Assembly (NCBI GenBank): GCA_001544655.2
Contig: FCOD02000001.1
Location: forward strand, 372,001-436,000
DNA from: Caballeronia turbans
GTDB taxonomy: Bacteria; Pseudomonadota; Gammaproteobacteria; Burkholderiales; Burkholderiaceae
Length of the DNA stretch: 64,000 nucleotides
Direction of reading: 5' to 3'
The notes below the pieces were generated by a model that was not told the DNA's origin, made no database searches, and saw only the letters and a program-made list of their open reading frames with translations. Shown here one piece after another: positions 1 through 10,121 of this stretch (position 1 is its first letter; the number at the start of each line of letters is the position of its first letter). The position numbers were made by a program, and so were the translations under genes.

Positions 1-213
1 GCGTCGGTGCTCGATCGCGAGGCGCTCGACTGGATCGCCGCCGCGCTGCAAGGGTCGGCCAGAGAGCATGGCTTCGGGAGCGATACCTGGACCAATGCCC
101 GTCTGCGCGAAGTGATCGAGCGGCGCTATGGCGTGCGCTACTCGCGCGTCTATATCTGGCAGATCGCCACCAATCTCGGGCTGGGGCACTTGTTGTCGAA
201 GTCGCGCCGATGA
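1..213 (+). CDS. Winged helix-turn-helix protein, 5' end outside the window
   Basis: The frame is open from base 1 to a TGA at 211-213, so this is probably the 3' end of a gene that begins upstream; a GTG at position 7 is the first start inside the window. The visible 70 residues resemble the winged helix-turn-helix found at the N-terminus of IS630-type transposases (LREVIERRYGVRYSRVYIWQ followed by LGL). No DDE catalytic domain follows before the stop, so it is either a stand-alone DNA-binding protein or a transposase remnant. The role is not known. Confidence 0.6.
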   Translation, partial: ASVLDREALDWIAAALQGSAREHGFGSDTWTNARLREVIERRYGVRYSRVYIWQIATNLGLGHLLSKSRR

Positions 214-267
214 GGGCGTCGTTTGTGACAGTGAATGAAGCGCTATCTGAAAACAAGGAGGCAACCC

Positions 268-873
268 ATGATTCGTTCGTCAACTCAATGGCCGCATCGC
301 TCCGTCACGCTTCTCGCGACCTGTGCGGCTCTCGCCTTCACGGCGATCGGCAATGCATCGGCTCAGGATGCGGCGTCGGCGCCGACCGCGCGCGGTGCGG
401 CAGCAATCGCGCAAGTGCAGGCACGCGTGGTCGGCATCGATCCCGTGACTAACAGCGTGTCGCTGCAGGGTCCGGCCGGCCGTGTCGTGGAAGTGGCGGT
501 GAATCCCGAGATCGGCAATGTCAAGAAGCTTCAGTTGGGCGATATCGTCAACATCGAATATCGCAGCGCACTGCTCGTGCGCGCGACGAAGATGAAGTCC
601 GACGGGATACGTCAGCGCATCGACACTGAAGCGGCGATCCCGGCGTCGGGCGGCGTGATGGCGCAGGCGCGCATCGTCGAGGTGATCGGGACGATCGAGC
701 GGGTCGATGCGAAGAACCGGCGCGTGACCTTGCGCGGGCCGAGCCGGACGGTGACGCTCGAAGTCGCGCCGGACGTGTCGCTTGCGGGGCTGAAGGCAGG
801 CGATACGGTCCACGCGCAGTTCGAATCGGCGACGGCGGTGCAGGTGCTGAGAGCCGGGCAGGCGATCAAATGA
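268..873 (+). CDS. Secreted protein with two similar beta-rich repeats, unknown function
   Basis: This 201-residue protein has an N-terminal signal peptide (basic start, hydrophobic stretch about 12-28, cleavage near ASA). The start at 268 is chosen because a strong ribosome site (AAGGAGG) lies 6 bases upstream; an in-frame ATG at 235 lacks one. The mature part holds two related segments, about 50-100 and 130-195. Each follows the plan 'V.G.I..VD..N..V.L.GP.R.V...V.P.....L..GD.V...F.SA..V', which suggests a duplicated small beta-barrel module. I do not recognise a named family. It stands alone and is followed by a shared terminator. Confidence 0.75.
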   Translation: MIRSSTQWPHRSVTLLATCAALAFTAIGNASAQDAASAPTARGAAAIAQVQARVVGIDPVTNSVSLQGPAGRVVEVAVNPEIGNVKKLQLGDIVNIEYRSALLVRATKMKSDGIRQRIDTEAAIPASGGVMAQARIVEVIGTIERVDAKNRRVTLRGPSRTVTLEVAPDVSLAGLKAGDTVHAQFESATAVQVLRAGQAIK

Positions 874-1055
874 CTGTGTGCGGTTGTCCCCGGTTTTCGA
901 AGCGGGGCAAATTCGAGGCGCGGGGTTGATGCACCACATCGCAAATCTATCCACAGTTTTTGTGGAGAGCCCTGTGGATAGCCCTGGGAGCATCGACCCA
1001 ACTCGCTGATCGAAAAGGCATTTGCGGCACGCATCGACAACACGGCACCCGCTGA

Positions 1056-1087
1056 AAAACGAAACGCCCCGAAGGGCGTTTCGTTTC
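1056..1087. terminator. Bidirectional intrinsic terminator
   Basis: A 13-bp perfect stem (AAACGAAACGCCC, loop CGAA, then its complement) is flanked by A-rich and T-rich sides, so it can work on both strands. It lies between the plus-strand gene ending at 873 and the rhamnose transport operon ending at 1115 on the minus strand. Confidence 0.85.
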
Positions 1088-1114
1088 TCTCAGGTCCGCA
1101 GCGACCCCGCGTCC

Positions 1115-2128
1115 TCAAAAATTGAAGTTATCGATATTCGCCGCATCGAACGTAGTCGGCGGCCCGAGGATCACTTCGCCGCTCTTGCCCACCGTCCGCT
1201 TGCCGAGCTTGCCGGCATCGAACGAATCGCCTTCCTTGCCGGTGATCGTCCCCGATGCGAGATTCGCCGCCGCGAATGCCGCGAGATAACCCAACTGGCC
1301 CGGATCCCACAACTGGAACGCCTTGACCGTGCCGTTCTTCACGAACGCGCGCATCTGATTGGGCGTGCCGAGCCCCGTCACGACGACCTTGCCCTTTGCC
1401 GGCGAACTCGAGATATAGCGCGCCGCCGCCGCGATCCCCACCGATGTCGGCGCGACGATGCCCTTCAGATTCGGATACGCCTGCAACAAGCCCTGCGTTT
1501 CGACGAACGACTTCTGATCGTCGTCGTTACCATAGGCGATCTTCACGAGCTTCATCTTCGAATATTCGGGCTTCTTGAGCTCCTCCTGCATCCATTTGAT
1601 CCAGGTGTTCTGATTCGTGGCGTTCGGCGTCGCCGAGAGAATCGCGAACTCGCCCTCGCCGCCGATCAGCTTCGACAGCAACTGAATCTGCCCGCGCCCG
1701 ATCGCTTCCGAATCGGCCTGATTCACGAAGACCTGCCGGCCATCGGGCGCAGTATCGGAATCGAACGTCACGACCTTGATGCCCTGCGACATCGCTTTCT
1801 TCAGATACGGCACGACCGCGTTCGCATCGTTTGCCGCGATCACGATCGCATTTTGCCGCTGCGTGATGAGCGTGTTGATATAGCTCACCTGCGATGAAGC
1901 GCCCGCATCCGACGGCCCGACCACCTTGCCCTCGCCCTTCATCTCCTTGATCGCGGCCATGCCGCCGTCGTCGGCGATCACTTCGTACGGATTGTTGATC
2001 TGCTTCGGCAAAAAGGCGATCTTCAAACCGCTCTTGATATCGGCGGCGCTCGCCGTCAGCGCGACGGTCGCGGCCAGCAAGGCCGCCGCCAGCGCCGGGC
2101 CGCGCGGGAATCGAATGGGCTTTTTCAT
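1115..2128 (-). CDS. rhaS: Rhamnose ABC transporter, periplasmic binding protein
   Basis: This 337-residue sugar-binding protein is of the ribose/xylose-binding type (Peripla_BP_4). A signal peptide spans residues 1-28 (MKKPIRF, then an Ala/Leu-rich core ending ASA). The mature chain starts with IKSGLKIAFLPKQINNPYE, typical of RhaS of rhizobial-type rhamnose importers. The start at 2128 is set by an AGGAG ribosome site. It is the last gene of the operon, 73 bp after rhaQ, and is followed by the terminator at 1056. It would capture L-rhamnose in the periplasm for the RhaP/RhaQ/RhaT importer. The sugar is assigned from the family match and from neighbouring rhamnose enzymes. Confidence 0.88.
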   Translation of the reverse strand: MKKPIRFPRGPALAAALLAATVALTASAADIKSGLKIAFLPKQINNPYEVIADDGGMAAIKEMKGEGKVVGPSDAGASSQVSYINTLITQRQNAIVIAANDANAVVPYLKKAMSQGIKVVTFDSDTAPDGRQVFVNQADSEAIGRGQIQLLSKLIGGEGEFAILSATPNATNQNTWIKWMQEELKKPEYSKMKLVKIAYGNDDDQKSFVETQGLLQAYPNLKGIVAPTSVGIAAAARYISSSPAKGKVVVTGLGTPNQMRAFVKNGTVKAFQLWDPGQLGYLAAFAAANLASGTITGKEGDSFDAGKLGKRTVGKSGEVILGPPTTFDAANIDNFNF

Positions 2129-2201
2129 GTCGTAAAGTCTCCTGTCATTGCGCATGACTGCGCTGGTTTGCAACGGATACCCGCAACGGACATCACACTG
2201 A

Positions 2202-3206
2202 TCAAAGCGCCTGCGCCATCAGACGCTTTTCGCGCGCGGCCCGCCAGCGCGCGACGAGATTCGGTATCAACACCGACGAGAGCAACAGCGCGCCCGTCAC
2301 GATCGTCAGCGTTTCGCTCGATACATCCGCGAGCGTCAGCGCATTGCGCAACACGCCGATGATCACGAGCGACAGCAGCACGCCGATCATCGAGCCGCGT
2401 CCGCCGAAAATGCTCACGCCGCCGAACAGCACCGCCGCGATCACGGAAAGCTCGAAGCCCTCGCCGTTGTCGCCGCGGGCGCTCGTGAAGCGCAACGTAT
2501 AGACGATGCCCGCGAGCGCCGCCATCGCGCCCGACATCATGAAGAGCCTGAGCTTCGTCTTCGCGACATCGATACCCGAGAACTGCGCGGCCGTCGGATT
2601 CGCGCCGATCGCAAATAGGCTCCGGCCGAAAGGTGTCGCCTGCAGCACTACCGTGAAGACGACTGCGCCCGCGATAACCAGGACAAACGGCATCGGCAGA
2701 AAGGTATTGCCGACCGTGTCGATACCGAACGCCGTGTACGACGCGGGAAAATCCGCGATGGCCTGATCGCCGAGCAGCACGTATGCGAGACCGCGAAACA
2801 ATGCGAGCGTGCCGATCGTCACAGCGAGCGACGGCAGACCGAAGCGCACGATCACGAGGCCGTTGAACAAGCCCGCGAGCGTGCCGAACATCAGCACGAG
2901 GACGATGACGAGCGGCATCGGCAAACCCATGTGCCATAGCACGCCCATGAGCGCGCTGGATGCGCCCAGCACCGACGCCACCGACAGATCGATTTCCGCC
3001 GCAACGATGATGAGCGTCATCGGCAGCGCGATCAGCGCGATCTCGGTGAAGTCCGCGAGCATGTTCGAGATATTCGCCCCGGACAAAAAGAGCGGCGACA
3101 GCACACGCCCCGCGACGAGCGAAACGACGAGCACGATCGCGAGCATCGCTTCCCATTGCAGGTGGCGGCGGCGCGTCGTGGACAGCGCGGAATCGGGTTT
3201 AGCCAT
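2202..3206 (-). CDS. rhaQ: Rhamnose ABC transporter permease
   Basis: This 334-residue inner-membrane permease belongs to the BPD_transp_2 (RbsC-like) family. It has about 8-10 hydrophobic segments and the family signature E(I)DLSVASVLGASS near residues 73-85. It overlaps rhaP by 8 bp, which suggests coupled translation. It pairs with RhaP as the second permease of a heterodimeric importer. Which permease is called P or Q rests on gene order only. Confidence 0.87.
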   Translation of the reverse strand: MAKPDSALSTTRRRHLQWEAMLAIVLVVSLVAGRVLSPLFLSGANISNMLADFTEIALIALPMTLIIVAAEIDLSVASVLGASSALMGVLWHMGLPMPLVIVLVLMFGTLAGLFNGLVIVRFGLPSLAVTIGTLALFRGLAYVLLGDQAIADFPASYTAFGIDTVGNTFLPMPFVLVIAGAVVFTVVLQATPFGRSLFAIGANPTAAQFSGIDVAKTKLRLFMMSGAMAALAGIVYTLRFTSARGDNGEGFELSVIAAVLFGGVSIFGGRGSMIGVLLSLVIIGVLRNALTLADVSSETLTIVTGALLLSSVLIPNLVARWRAAREKRLMAQAL

Positions 3207-4242
3207 GATCGCGTTTCCTCATCATGCGGCGCGCGACCGAGCGCGCGAGCAATGTATCGAGCGCGATCGCCGCAACGATCAGCGCGCCTTGAATCGCCTG
3301 CTGCCAGAACGGCGACACGCGCAACACCACCAGTGCGATATTGATGACGCCGAGCACGAGCGCGCCGAGCGTGGCGCCCGCGATCGTCCCGACGCCGCCC
3401 GTGATCGCGACGCTGCCCACCACGGCCGCCGCGACCACCTGCAGCTCGATGCCCTTCGCCGTGCTGGCATCGACGGTGCCGAAGCGCGCGAGCCACAGCA
3501 CGCCAGCGAGACCGGCAATGGCGCCGGAGAGCAGGAAGCCGATCATCACGCGCCGGTCCACGCGTATGCCCGCGAGCCGCGCGGCTTCGGGGTTCGAGCC
3601 GATCGCATAGTGCTCGCGCCCGCCGCGATATTGCTTCAGATACACCGACAACGCGATCAGCACGACCAGCGCGATCAGCACGAGATTCGGCACGCCGAAG
3701 AGCGCGCCTGTCGCGATGGACGCGAACGCATCGGGCAGGCTCGTCGCGTTGATCTGGCCGCCGTGGACCCACGCGTAATCCGCGCCGCGCACGATATAGA
3801 GCGTGGAAAGCGTCGCGACGAGCGATGGCACGCGTCCGAACGTGACGAGCGCGCCGTTGACCGCGCCGATCGCAAGCCCGATGCCGATGCCCGCGAGCAT
3901 CGCGACGATCACCGGCATGTGCGGGAACACCACGAAGAGGCTGCCGACCGCATAGGCCGACACGCCGACCACCGACGCAACGGACAGATCGATATGCCGC
4001 ATCAGCATCACGATCGTCATGCCTGCCGTAAGCAAGCCGATGATCGACACGTTGAGCAGCACGTCGCGCAGATTCTGCAGATTGAGGAAGTCGGGCTTGA
4101 CCGCGGCCGTCGCGCCGATCAATACGAGCAGCACGATGAAGAGCGTCAATTCGCGGCTCTTTGCGATCGAGACCGCGAGGCTTTCGCGCTTCGTGTCGGA
4201 CGGCGGCATCGCGGGTAGCGTCGGAGAGTGTCGTGTCATCAT
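3199..4242 (-). CDS. rhaP: Rhamnose ABC transporter permease
   Basis: This 347-residue BPD_transp_2 permease carries the sugar-permease signature [16 protein letters not shown] near residue 90 and multiple membrane helices. Its start at 4242 forms an ATGA overlap with the stop of the upstream ATPase gene, so the two are probably translationally coupled; a second ATG 3 bases later is equally possible. It forms the channel together with RhaQ. Confidence 0.87.
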   Translation of the reverse strand: MMTRHSPTLPAMPPSDTKRESLAVSIAKSRELTLFIVLLVLIGATAAVKPDFLNLQNLRDVLLNVSIIGLLTAGMTIVMLMRHIDLSVASVVGVSAYAVGSLFVVFPHMPVIVAMLAGIGIGLAIGAVNGALVTFGRVPSLVATLSTLYIVRGADYAWVHGGQINATSLPDAFASIATGALFGVPNLVLIALVVLIALSVYLKQYRGGREHYAIGSNPEAARLAGIRVDRRVMIGFLLSGAIAGLAGVLWLARFGTVDASTAKGIELQVVAAAVVGSVAITGGVGTIAGATLGALVLGVINIALVVLRVSPFWQQAIQGALIVAAIALDTLLARSVARRMMRKRDHG

Positions 4243-5753
4243 GCTGCGCGTCCCAGAGAGTCCGGCGTGGCGCCAAGCGCTGCGCTCATCACGCGTTCTT
4301 CGTTCGCATCGGCGCGAGCAATATCCGCGCTGATGCGGCCTTCGTGCATCACGAGCACGCGATCGGCCATGCCGAGCACTTCAGGCAGTTCGCTCGATAT
4401 CATCAGCACGGCCATGCCCTCCTTCACGAGTTCCGCGAGCGTGCGATACACCTCCGCCTTCGCGCCCACGTCGATGCCGCGCGTCGGCTCGTCGATGATC
4501 AGCACCTTCGGGATCGTCGCGAGCCATTTGCCGAGCACGACTTTCTGCTGATTGCCGCCCGACAGCGTGCCGACGGGCGCTTCGAGATCGCTCGCCTTGA
4601 GACGAAGCCGCTTGCCCCAGTCCGCCGCGAGCGTCGATTCGCTCTTCGCCGTGATGAGTCCGTGACGCATCAGACGTCCGAGCACGGTAAGCGATGCGTT
4701 GCGCGCGATGCTCAGTTCCAGCGCGAGCCCTTGTGCGCGACGATCCTCCGGGACGAGCGCGAGTCCCGCGCGCACGGCCGTCGCCGGATGTCCCAGCGCG
4801 AGCTTTTTGCCCGCGATCTTCACTTCGCCGCCATCGACCGGATCGATGCCGAAGATCGCACGCGCGACTTCGCTGCGTCCCGCGCCGACGAGTCCCGCCA
4901 GCGCGACGATCTCGCCCGCGCGCACGTCGAAGGACACGTTCTTGAACACGCCTTCCCGCGTGAGATTGCGCACCGAGAGACGCACGTCGCCGGGCGCGAC
5001 ATCGGCTTTCGGATAGAACGTGTCGAGATCGCGGCCGACCATCCTGCTCACGATCGCATCGATGCTCATGTCCTGCGTGAGCGCGTCATGCACCTTCATG
5101 CCGTCGCGCATGATCGTCATGCGTTGCGTCAGCGCGAACACTTCATCGAGACGATGCGTGATGAAAAGAATCGCCACGTCGCGCTCGCGCAATGCGCGCA
5201 CGATCGCGAAAAGCCGTTCCACTTCGGGCAGCGAGAGCGCGGCGGTCGGCTCGTCCATGATGAGCACGTTCGCGTCGAGCGACAAAGCCTTCGCGATCTC
5301 GACGACCTGCTGGTCCGCGATCGACAACCCGCGCACGAGGCGTTGCGCGCGCAGATTCACGCCGAGCGACGACAGCAGCGCATCGACTTCGCGATGCATC
5401 TCGTCGTAGCGAATGCGCCCGAAGCGATCGCGCGGCTGCCTGCCCATGTAAATGTTCTCGGCGATCGAGAGGTCCGCGAAAAGCGTCGGCTCCTGATAGA
5501 TCACGGCGATGCCCGCATCGCGCGCCTCGGCCGGACTGGCGAAGCGGCGCGCGACGCCTTCGACGAGCAACTCGCCCGCATCGGGCTGATAGACGCCCGC
5601 GAGCAGCTTCACGAGCGTCGATTTTCCCGCGCCGTTCTCGCCGAGCAACGCGTGCACTTCGCCGGGAAAGAGTTGCAGGCTGCCGTCGCCGAGCGCGCGC
5701 ACCCGGCCGAACGACTTGCTCGCATGTCTCAGTTCAAGACGTGGCATCGTCAT
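4239..5753 (-). CDS. rhaT: Rhamnose ABC transporter ATPase (double nucleotide-binding domain)
   Basis: This 504-residue protein has two fused ABC domains, as is usual for sugar importers of the RbsA/XylG type. The first has a full Walker A (GENGAGKST, residues 38-46) and Walker [11 protein letters not shown]. The second has the customary degenerate Walker A ([10 protein letters not shown]), then signature LSGGNQQK and Walker [12 protein letters not shown]. The start at 5753 is preferred because GAGAGGTG lies just upstream; an upstream extension to 5858 would add an Arg-rich tail unlike the family. It powers import by RhaP/RhaQ. Confidence 0.88.
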   Translation of the reverse strand: MTMPRLELRHASKSFGRVRALGDGSLQLFPGEVHALLGENGAGKSTLVKLLAGVYQPDAGELLVEGVARRFASPAEARDAGIAVIYQEPTLFADLSIAENIYMGRQPRDRFGRIRYDEMHREVDALLSSLGVNLRAQRLVRGLSIADQQVVEIAKALSLDANVLIMDEPTAALSLPEVERLFAIVRALRERDVAILFITHRLDEVFALTQRMTIMRDGMKVHDALTQDMSIDAIVSRMVGRDLDTFYPKADVAPGDVRLSVRNLTREGVFKNVSFDVRAGEIVALAGLVGAGRSEVARAIFGIDPVDGGEVKIAGKKLALGHPATAVRAGLALVPEDRRAQGLALELSIARNASLTVLGRLMRHGLITAKSESTLAADWGKRLRLKASDLEAPVGTLSGGNQQKVVLGKWLATIPKVLIIDEPTRGIDVGAKAEVYRTLAELVKEGMAVLMISSELPEVLGMADRVLVMHEGRISADIARADANEERVMSAALGATPDSLGRAA

Positions 5754-5764
5754 GTGTTCACCTC

Positions 5765-6649
5765 TCAGATGCGATAAATGCGTTGCGCGTTGCCAACGAA
5801 GAGCGCCTGCTTTTCGCTGTCGCTCGCATCGCCGACGATGCGCGCATACGCGTTCCACAACGCCGTATACGTGCCGAACAACCGGTCCACCGGAAAGTTC
5901 GAGGCGAACATCGCGCGGTCACTGCCGAACGTGTCGATGGTTTCGTGCACGTAAGGACGCAGGCTCTCGATGGTCCAGTCATGATCGAACATCGCGAAGC
6001 CGCTCAGCTTCACCGCGACGTTCGGGCACGCAGCCAGCATGCGCATCCCTTCGCGCCACGCGCGATACCCCGGCGTCGAGTCGCGGTCCACGAACATGCC
6101 CGCATGATTGACGATGAATTGCGTGTCCGCATGCTCGCGCGCGAGTTGCGCGGCCTCTTCCATCTGCGATGGATAAAGCTGCAGGTCGAACGACATGCCG
6201 AAGCGCCTCAGCAACGCGAAGTGCCTGCGCCACTGCGGCTCGCGCATGTAATGACGCCCGACGTAGTCGTACAGCTTGTTGCGATGCACGTTGAGAATCT
6301 GGCGGATGCCGCGCGTATTGGCGAATGCCGCATGTGCTTCGAGCACTTGCTCGGCGTTCTCCGCCGACAAATCCGCGCCTGCGACGATGCCATTCGGCAT
6401 GCCGTCCTTGTCCGCTACCGATTGCAGCCAGCGCGTTTCCTCGACGGGATCGGCGGGATCGTGATTCGCATCGACGTGCACGAGCTTCAACACCTCGATG
6501 TCTTCCGCGTCGCGCAGCAGATCCGCCAGCAGATAGTCGTGCTGCAGATCGCGCGCATCGCCGACGAACGACGTCTGCGGATTCGCGAGCCAGGGGTAAT
6601 GATGCGTGGACAGATCCCACAGGTGAATATGCGGATCGACGACCTGCAT
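5765..6649 (-). CDS. Amidohydrolase, probable L-rhamnono-gamma-lactonase
   Basis: This 294-residue member of the amidohydrolase_2 (TIM-dependent hydrolase) family starts with the metal-site motif DPHIHLWD (residues 5-12). It continues with FIVNHAG near residue 180 and FASNFPVD near 265. Relatives hydrolyse sugar-acid lactones such as L-rhamnono- and L-fucono-lactone. Its position between rhaM and the rhamnose ABC genes, with a rhamnose dehydrogenase and rhamnonate dehydratase nearby, makes the step L-rhamnono-lactone to L-rhamnonate the best assignment. It is in the same operon as rhaM (31-bp gap) and rhaT (11-bp gap). Substrate specificity is inferred. Confidence 0.78.
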   Translation of the reverse strand: MQVVDPHIHLWDLSTHHYPWLANPQTSFVGDARDLQHDYLLADLLRDAEDIEVLKLVHVDANHDPADPVEETRWLQSVADKDGMPNGIVAGADLSAENAEQVLEAHAAFANTRGIRQILNVHRNKLYDYVGRHYMREPQWRRHFALLRRFGMSFDLQLYPSQMEEAAQLAREHADTQFIVNHAGMFVDRDSTPGYRAWREGMRMLAACPNVAVKLSGFAMFDHDWTIESLRPYVHETIDTFGSDRAMFASNFPVDRLFGTYTALWNAYARIVGDASDSEKQALFVGNAQRIYRI

Positions 6650-6680
6650 GGTTGCGCTCCTCGCGAAAGCGGCGAAGGTT

Positions 6681-6995
6681 TCAGGGAAGATGAAAGACGG
6701 GCACGAGCGGCACCGTCACGGGAGCGTTGTCCGCGTGCGTCTCCATCAACTCGGCCATGGTGTCCCACCACTTGCGCATGATGGGCAGCGTCGGCAATGC
6801 GTTCGTCGTATGCGTATCCGTGCGCTGATGAATGGCGAAGAGATGCCCGGTCGATTCGTCGAGAAAGATCCGGTAATCGCGGATGCCCGCCTCGCGCAGC
6901 GCATCGGCCAGTTCCGGCCAGATCTCGCGATGGCGCTTCTCGTATTCCTCGCGCATGCCCGGCTTCAAGGTCATGCGAAATGCCACTGTCTCCAT
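6681..6995 (-). CDS. rhaM: L-rhamnose mutarotase
   Basis: This 104-residue protein matches the RhaM/YiiL family: METVAFRMTLKPGMREEYEKRH at the start, then W.EL.DALREAGI.DY.IFLDE, the His-containing LFAIHQRTD segment and the end V.LVPVFHL. It interconverts alpha and beta L-rhamnopyranose in the cytoplasm. The start at 6995 has an AAGAAGG ribosome site; longer versions would run through the promoter region. It is the first gene of the six-gene transport/lactonase operon, whose candidate promoter is at 7053-7082. Confidence 0.9.
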   Translation of the reverse strand: METVAFRMTLKPGMREEYEKRHREIWPELADALREAGIRDYRIFLDESTGHLFAIHQRTDTHTTNALPTLPIMRKWWDTMAELMETHADNAPVTVPLVPVFHLP

Positions 6996-7052
6996 GGCGG
7001 CCCGCCTTCTTTTGATTGGTGAATCCCTGTGGTCGAGACTCGTTGTGCTGCG

Positions 7053-7082
7053 ACTATAATTCGCCGACCGATAACACGACAA
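7053..7082 (-). promoter_or_regulatory. Candidate promoter of the rhaM-rhaS operon
   Basis: On the minus strand, TTGTCG and TATAGT are separated by 18 bp, about 58 bp upstream of the rhaM start. The spacer contains the 8-mer that reads CGATAACA on the plus strand (7069-7076), which also occurs near the promoter of the other rhamnose operon (12325-12332). An AATCC-N7-GGATT inverted repeat at 7081-7097 overlaps the -35 side and could be a LysR-type site. Confidence 0.45.
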
Positions 7083-7158
7083 TCCGATTGCAGGATTGGC
7101 CGATCGCAAAAACGTATCGCTGCGCCGCATCTTCGCGCGGCTCAAAGCGGGCTGTCGA

Positions 7159-8115
7159 ATGATTCAGAACGTGTCCCAAAGTGTGTCGCCGAATGCGCTG
7201 GTCAATCGGCTGAAGTTCAAGCATCTCGCGCTGCTGGTCGCGCTCGACGACGCGCGCAATCTGCATCAGGCCGCCGAGACGATCAACGTCGCGCAGCCGA
7301 GCGCCAGCCGCATGCTTGCGGATATCGAGGAAGCATTCGGGTTTCTGCTCTTCGAGCGCAATGCGCGCGGCATGCAGCCGACGCCGCTCGGCACCGCCGC
7401 GCTCGCCTATGCGCGCCGCTCGCTGGCGGACCTGACCCGCTTCGCCGACGATCTCGACGCCAAGCGCCGTGGCGGTCACGGTCAGCTCACGGTCGGCGCG
7501 ATCATGGGCGCCGCGCCCGATGTGCTCGCGATGGCCGTCACCGAACTGAAGTCGGAGCGGCCGCTTCTGAACGTGCGCATCCTCGGTGAGACGAGCGATC
7601 AGGTCGTGCAATTGCTGCATCGCCGCGAAGTGGATCTCGCGCTCGGCCGTCTGACGACGCCTTTGCAGCACAACGATTTCGACTTCGAACCGCTCGCGCG
7701 CGAGGCGATGCGCCTCGTCGTGCGCGCGGGGCATCCGCTTGCCGGGAAGACCGGACTCGTACTCGCCGCACTCGTCGGCTGGCCGTGGATTTTGCAGCCG
7801 ATCACGAGTCCCGCGCGCGGCCTCTTCGAAGACGAACTCGCGCGCGCCGGGCTGTCGACGCCGGCCGACATCGTCGAATGCGCGTCCATCTTCGCCACGC
7901 TGCAATTGCTGCAAAACAGCGAAGCCGTCGCGATGCTGCCGGAATCCGTCGTGCGGGATTATTTGCGGGCGCAATTGCTGATCGAGTTGCCGATCGAGAT
8001 CGGCAAGAGCCTGTCTGGGTTCGGGCTGCTGCGACGCAAGTTCGAGACCTTGAGCGAGCCCGCCGAGTACTTCATCGCGCTGTTGCGCAAGTATTCGGCG
8101 GTGTCGCCTCACTGA
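7159..8115 (+). CDS. LysR-family regulator of the rhamnose genes (predicted)
   Basis: This 318-residue LysR-type regulator has an N-terminal winged helix-turn-helix (about 15-75, with LKFKHLALLVALDDARNLHQ and VAQPSASRMLADIEEAFG) and a periplasmic-binding-like effector domain (about 95-300). The start at 7159 gives the normal family length; the frame remains open to 7096. It is transcribed divergently from the rhaM operon and converges on the rhamnose dehydrogenase gene, overlapping its stop region by 7 bp. Control of both flanking operons, with a rhamnose-pathway metabolite as effector, is inferred from position. It also resembles GbpR/GalR-type sugar regulators of the LysR family. Confidence 0.85.
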   Translation: MIQNVSQSVSPNALVNRLKFKHLALLVALDDARNLHQAAETINVAQPSASRMLADIEEAFGFLLFERNARGMQPTPLGTAALAYARRSLADLTRFADDLDAKRRGGHGQLTVGAIMGAAPDVLAMAVTELKSERPLLNVRILGETSDQVVQLLHRREVDLALGRLTTPLQHNDFDFEPLAREAMRLVVRAGHPLAGKTGLVLAALVGWPWILQPITSPARGLFEDELARAGLSTPADIVECASIFATLQLLQNSEAVAMLPESVVRDYLRAQLLIELPIEIGKSLSGFGLLRRKFETLSEPAEYFIALLRKYSAVSPH

Positions 8116-8891
8116 AGATTGACGAACAGACCGCCATCCACGAGGAGGGACGCGCCAGTCACATAGCGCGCGCGGTCTGAGGCGAGGAAGACGACGCATT
8201 GCGCGACATCGTCGGGTTCGCCGAGGCGGCCTAACGGAATGCGCTTTTCCATATACGCGCGTTTGTCCCTATCCGAAAGGTCATCGGCGTTCAGGTCCGT
8301 CGCGATGGTGCCCGGCATCACCGAGTTGCAGCGGATGCCATACGGCCCGAGCGCGATCGCGCAGGATTGCATCAGCGAGTGAACACCCGCCTTGGTCGGT
8401 GTGTAGTGCGTCTGCATGCCGCCGCCGACGAGCGCGCTGATCGAACTCGTCGCAACGATGGCGCCGCCCGTGCCCTGCGTCTTCATCTGGTTCGCCGCGG
8501 CCTGGGTCACGTAGAACGCGCCGTTCAGGTTCACCGCGACGGTGGATTCGTAGACAGAAGCGGGCATGTCGAGAAACGCGTGGAACGGACAGATGCCGGC
8601 GTTGCTCGACAGCACGTCGACATGGCCGAAGGCATCGACCGTGCGGGCGATCAACTCGATGCCCGTATCCCGCTCGGCGACGTTGCCTTCGACGGCGATC
8701 GCGCGCCGCCCCAACGCCTCGATCTCGCGGACGATCGACTCCACCGCCGATGCCTTGCCGTAAGACCTGTCGTTGTCGCCCCAGTAGTTGATCGCGACAT
8801 CGGCGCCTTCGCGCGCGCTCGCGAGCGCGATCGCCCGGCCGATGCCGCGAGACCCGCCCGTCACCACGACGACCTTGTTTTCCAGCAGCAT
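8109..8891 (-). CDS. SDR dehydrogenase, probable L-rhamnose 1-dehydrogenase
   Basis: This 260-residue classical short-chain dehydrogenase has cofactor motif TGGSRGIG at 11-18, NAG at 97-99 and a catalytic triad consistent with S150, Y163 and K167. The insert INYWGDNDRSYGKAS after the second strand is characteristic of L-rhamnose 1-dehydrogenases of the Azotobacter/Sphingomonas type. It would oxidise L-rhamnose to L-rhamnono-1,4-lactone with NAD(P)+. It is the last gene of the 12228-8109 operon, 21 bp after the dehydratase. The family is clear; the substrate is inferred from the gene set. Confidence 0.82.
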   Translation of the reverse strand: MLLENKVVVVTGGSRGIGRAIALASAREGADVAINYWGDNDRSYGKASAVESIVREIEALGRRAIAVEGNVAERDTGIELIARTVDAFGHVDVLSSNAGICPFHAFLDMPASVYESTVAVNLNGAFYVTQAAANQMKTQGTGGAIVATSSISALVGGGMQTHYTPTKAGVHSLMQSCAIALGPYGIRCNSVMPGTIATDLNADDLSDRDKRAYMEKRIPLGRLGEPDDVAQCVVFLASDRARYVTGASLLVDGGLFVNLQ

Positions 8892-8912
8892 GAGAGGCCT
8901 CTTTCAGTGTGG

Positions 8913-10091
8913 TCAGTGCGTATAGGGTCTTTCGAGCTTGCATTCCGGATTCAGCCGCACGCCGAAGCCCGGCGTCTCCGGCACCTTCATGCGGCCGTTC
9001 ACCGGCACGGGTTCGTCGAGCAGCAAGGGTGTGAACATCGGCACGACCTGATCGGCTTTGGGCGCCATCATCAGGAACTCGGCGAACGGCGAGTTATGCC
9101 GCGTCACGACGAAGTGATAGCTGTACACCGACGAACCGTGGGGCACGACGAGCACGTTGTGCGCATCCGCAAGCGCCGAAATCTTGATGAGCTCGGTGAT
9201 GCCGCCGCACCAGCCGACATCCGGCTGAACCAGATCCGCGCAGCCCATCTCGAACAGCATGCGAAAGCCCCAGCGCGTCGCTTCGTGCTCGCCGGTCGTG
9301 ACCATCATGCCGCGCGGCACCGAACGGCGCAGTTCGGCATAGCCCCAGTAGTCGTCGGGCGGCAGCGCTTCCTCGATCCACTTCAGGCCGTGCTCGCGCG
9401 CCGCATTCGCGAGACGCTTCGCGTAGTTGAGGTCGAGGCTCATCCAGCAATCGAACATGAGCCAGAAATCGTCGCCGACTTTCGCGCGCATGTCCGCGAG
9501 CTTCGCGATATTTTTCGCGAGCCCTTCCTCGCCTTCCGCCGGGCCGTGCTGCAAGGGCATCTTGCCGCCGATGAAGCCCATCTGCCTGGCGAGATCGGGG
9601 CGCGCGCCGGTCGCGTAGAACTGCAGCTCGTCGCGCACCGGACCGCCGAGCAATTGAAACACCGGCTCCTTGCGCACTTTCGCGAGCAGATCCCACAGCG
9701 CGAGATCGACGCCCGAGATCGCGTTGAGCACGATGCCCTTGCGGCCGTAGTAGAGCGTCGCGTTGTACACCTGATCCCACATCTTTTCGATGTCGGTTAC
9801 GCGCTGCCCTTCGAGAAAGCGCGCCAGATGCTTCTCGACGATGAACGCGCCGATTTCGCCGCCCGTCGTCACCGCAAAGCCGACGGTGCCGTCGCTCGCC
9901 TCGATCTCGACGACGAGCGAGCCCAGCACGTTCAGCCCGAACGACTGACGGCTCTTGCGGTACTCGGGATAGCGGGCCATCGGCGTGGCGATGTGATCGT
10001 CGATCCAGTGATCGGCGCCCTGGTCGTGATAATCGGCACCGCCGCCGCGAACGGTGAAGGCGCGCACTTGGGCGATCGTGGGCATGGACAT
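8913..10091 (-). CDS. rhmD: L-rhamnonate dehydratase
   Basis: This 392-residue enolase-superfamily enzyme closely follows the RhmD plan. The N-terminus carries the family-specific segment [11 protein letters not shown] with its active-site His. Metal ligands appear as D214 (FDCW), E240 ([10 protein letters not shown]) and E268 (TTGEHE), with H318 ([12 protein letters not shown]) as the probable general base. It converts L-rhamnonate to 2-keto-3-deoxy-L-rhamnonate. It sits between the MFS permease gene (30-bp gap) and the rhamnose dehydrogenase gene. Confidence 0.92.
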   Translation of the reverse strand: MSMPTIAQVRAFTVRGGGADYHDQGADHWIDDHIATPMARYPEYRKSRQSFGLNVLGSLVVEIEASDGTVGFAVTTGGEIGAFIVEKHLARFLEGQRVTDIEKMWDQVYNATLYYGRKGIVLNAISGVDLALWDLLAKVRKEPVFQLLGGPVRDELQFYATGARPDLARQMGFIGGKMPLQHGPAEGEEGLAKNIAKLADMRAKVGDDFWLMFDCWMSLDLNYAKRLANAAREHGLKWIEEALPPDDYWGYAELRRSVPRGMMVTTGEHEATRWGFRMLFEMGCADLVQPDVGWCGGITELIKISALADAHNVLVVPHGSSVYSYHFVVTRHNSPFAEFLMMAPKADQVVPMFTPLLLDEPVPVNGRMKVPETPGFGVRLNPECKLERPYTH

Positions 10092-10121
10092 GATGAGGCT
10101 CCGTACGTGTGGTTTCGTGGT

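Noticed and set aside
1-213. Complete insertion sequence at the left edge
   Set aside because: Only a winged-helix segment is visible; no DDE domain, terminal inverted repeats or target duplication can be seen in the window.
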